Assembly: GCA_003445895.1 (NCBI GenBank)
Contig: DMCD01000016.1
Span: forward strand, 732 to 6,220
Length of the DNA stretch: 5,489 nt
Origin: Lachnoclostridium sp.
Lineage (GTDB): Bacteria > Bacillota > Clostridia > Lachnospirales > Lachnospiraceae
Reading direction: 5' to 3'
The notes beneath the pieces are model-generated. The model was not told the origin of the DNA and did no database searches. It saw only the letters and a list, made by a program, of their open reading frames with translations. Made by a program: the position numbers and the translations under genes. This document shows positions 5,190-5,489 of the stretch, one piece after another; the first letter of the stretch is position 1; every line of letters starts with the position of its first letter.

Positions 5190-5203
5190 CTCTTGTTAGA
5201 AGT

Positions 5204-5232
5204 ATTATAACCTGTGAGATTTAACTTTTCAA
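5204..5232 (-). promoter_or_regulatory. Antisense promoter of module 2
   Basis: On the minus strand TTGAAA (5232-5227), a 17-base spacer and TATAAT (5209-5204) are the same as in module 1, although the spacer sequence and flanks have diverged. Conservation of both boxes amid changes supports a functional promoter. Confidence 0.8.
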
Positions 5233-5248
5233 CTGTCAAAATATTACT

Positions 5249-5281
5249 GGGAAAAACACCCGCATAAGCGGGTGTTTGCCC
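5249..5281. terminator. Perfect leader hairpin of partial unit 3, leftward terminator-like
   Basis: AAACACCCGC (5254-5263) and GCGGGTGTTT (5268-5277) with loop ATAA and flanking GGG and CCC repeat the hairpin of unit 2 exactly. As there, the minus strand carries a T-run after the stem. It lies in the untranslated leader of the ferredoxin gene and upstream (in the antisense sense) of antisense promoter 2. Confidence 0.55.
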
Positions 5282-5307
5282 AAAGAATCAGAAGGGAGCC
5301 ATGCCAG
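5249..5307 (+). repeat. Partial third repeat unit (59 bp) forming the leader of the ferredoxin gene
   Basis: Homology to the start of unit 2 runs from GGG at 5249 through AAGGGAG and ATGCCAG (to 5307), then stops two bases before the 4Fe-4S gene's ATG at 5309. The part corresponding to the toxin gene, terminator and antisense gene is missing. Confidence 0.85.
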
Positions 5308-5308
5308 T

Positions 5309-5489
5309 ATGCCAAACTGGAAATTCATCTTCGACCAGAACCGCTGCATTGGCTGCGGCGCCTGCCAGGTAGCATGCAAAGACCGGCATGACCTGCCGGC
5401 AGGCCTGCTTTACCGGAGAGTTGACACGATAGAGCGGAATCAGCGCTGGTTCCACTGGACCGACGCCTGTCATCACTGCGAGAATGCCG
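5309..5489 (+). CDS. 4Fe-4S ferredoxin-type subunit (DmsB/HybA/NrfC-like), 3'-partial
   Basis: The first 60 codons of a gene that runs off the right edge are visible. The protein starts MPNWKFIFDQNRC and has a full 4Fe-4S motif, CIGCGACQVAC, with Cys13, 16, 19 and 23. A second cluster motif begins at Cys54 and Cys57 (ACHHCENA). A Tyr-Arg-Arg-Val stretch and a Trp-rich segment lie between, as in the electron-transfer subunits of DMSO reductase, formate dehydrogenase and related molybdopterin enzymes. Such subunits carry electrons between a quinol-linked or other donor and the catalytic subunit. The start is chosen because AAGGGAG (5292-5298) is 10 bases upstream and the sequence fits the family start; the ATG at 5301 is only two bases from it and out of frame. 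The leader is repeat-derived (5249-5307). The catalytic and membrane partners would be outside the window, so the exact complex is not known. Confidence 0.82.
   Translation, partial: MPNWKFIFDQNRCIGCGACQVACKDRHDLPAGLLYRRVDTIERNQRWFHWTDACHHCENA

Larger units (their letters stand above)
5098..5197 (-). ncRNA. Predicted antisense antitoxin RNA 2 (about 100 nt)
   Basis: The RNA is predicted from the promoter at 5204-5232 (start near 5197) to the leftward U-run at 5098-5102. It overlaps the 3' end of toxin mRNA 2 over the terminator. Its 5' part carries the complement of 5169-5189, which pairs with the toxin leader. The loop GGCATGG can pair with the ATGCC of the leader without mismatch, better than the GGTACGG loop of antisense RNA 1. 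Ends are estimated. Confidence 0.64.
4928..5248 (+). repeat. Tandem repeat unit 2 (321 bp, full toxin/antisense module)
   Basis: This second full unit has the same order of parts as the first: hairpin, leader stem-loop, ribosome binding site, 28-codon peptide, bidirectional terminator, leader direct repeat, antisense promoter. It is the better preserved copy: its leader hairpin and its terminator stem are perfect inverted repeats, and its antisense leader repeat matches the toxin leader more closely. Confidence 0.9.

Noticed and set aside
4606..5307. Repeat array considered as CRISPR, REP/BIME or an insertion sequence
   Set aside because: The unit is about 322 bp with internal genes and promoters, so it is not CRISPR. 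It is far longer than REP elements. There is no transposase, terminal inverted repeat pair or obvious target duplication.
5301..5372. Frame starting at ATG 5301 in the partial third repeat
   Set aside because: It is two bases from the AAGGGAG, out of frame with the clear 4Fe-4S protein and stops after 23 codons; it is the remnant of the repeat's leader frame.

Overview
The window looks like a chromosomal segment of an anaerobic, gut-type Firmicute, probably in the Lachnospiraceae or nearby Clostridia. This is inferred from a CoA-transferase resembling the butyrate-forming type, lipoproteins with long Ala/Glu/Lys/Thr linkers, strong AGGAG-type ribosome binding sites, and a DmsB/HybA-type ferredoxin subunit. 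All supported genes read on the + strand.

Left part (1-4253). A membrane-anchored extracytoplasmic protein of unknown function enters from the left edge (1-936). It is followed after 69 bases by a complete acyl-CoA:acetate/4-hydroxybutyrate-type CoA-transferase (1006-2340). After a 137-base gap with no visible terminator comes a 550-residue lipoprotein of unknown function (2478-4130). A strong intrinsic terminator (4202-4253) closes this block.

Middle (4254-4601). A dyad-rich intergenic region (4305-4373) precedes a 63-residue single-domain HTH protein (4410-4601).

Right part (4606-5307). This is the most interesting region. Two tandem units of about 322 bp, roughly 85-90% identical by eye, and a 59-bp partial third unit lie head to tail. 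Each full unit has the layout of a type I toxin-antitoxin locus of the Fst/par or holin-like-toxin kind. It contains a 5' hairpin, a strong ribosome binding site, a 28-codon hydrophobic peptide gene starting MVTYADLFQF and ending RKK, and a bidirectional terminator whose stem includes the toxin stop codon. A convergent antisense promoter (TTGAAA, 17 bp, TATAAT) should make an RNA of about 100 nt. The 5' part of this RNA is complementary, through a direct repeat, to the toxin leader. The two peptides share their N-terminal 17 residues and differ by four conservative changes in the hydrophobic core. The terminator loops also differ, which suggests cognate-specific pairing.

Right edge (5309-5489). 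The partial third repeat runs into the start of a 4Fe-4S subunit gene of a molybdopterin oxidoreductase-type complex and supplies its 5' hairpin and ribosome binding site. The toxin-type leader has therefore become, or derives from, the leader of a respiratory gene. Function in the repeat region is inferred from sequence architecture only.
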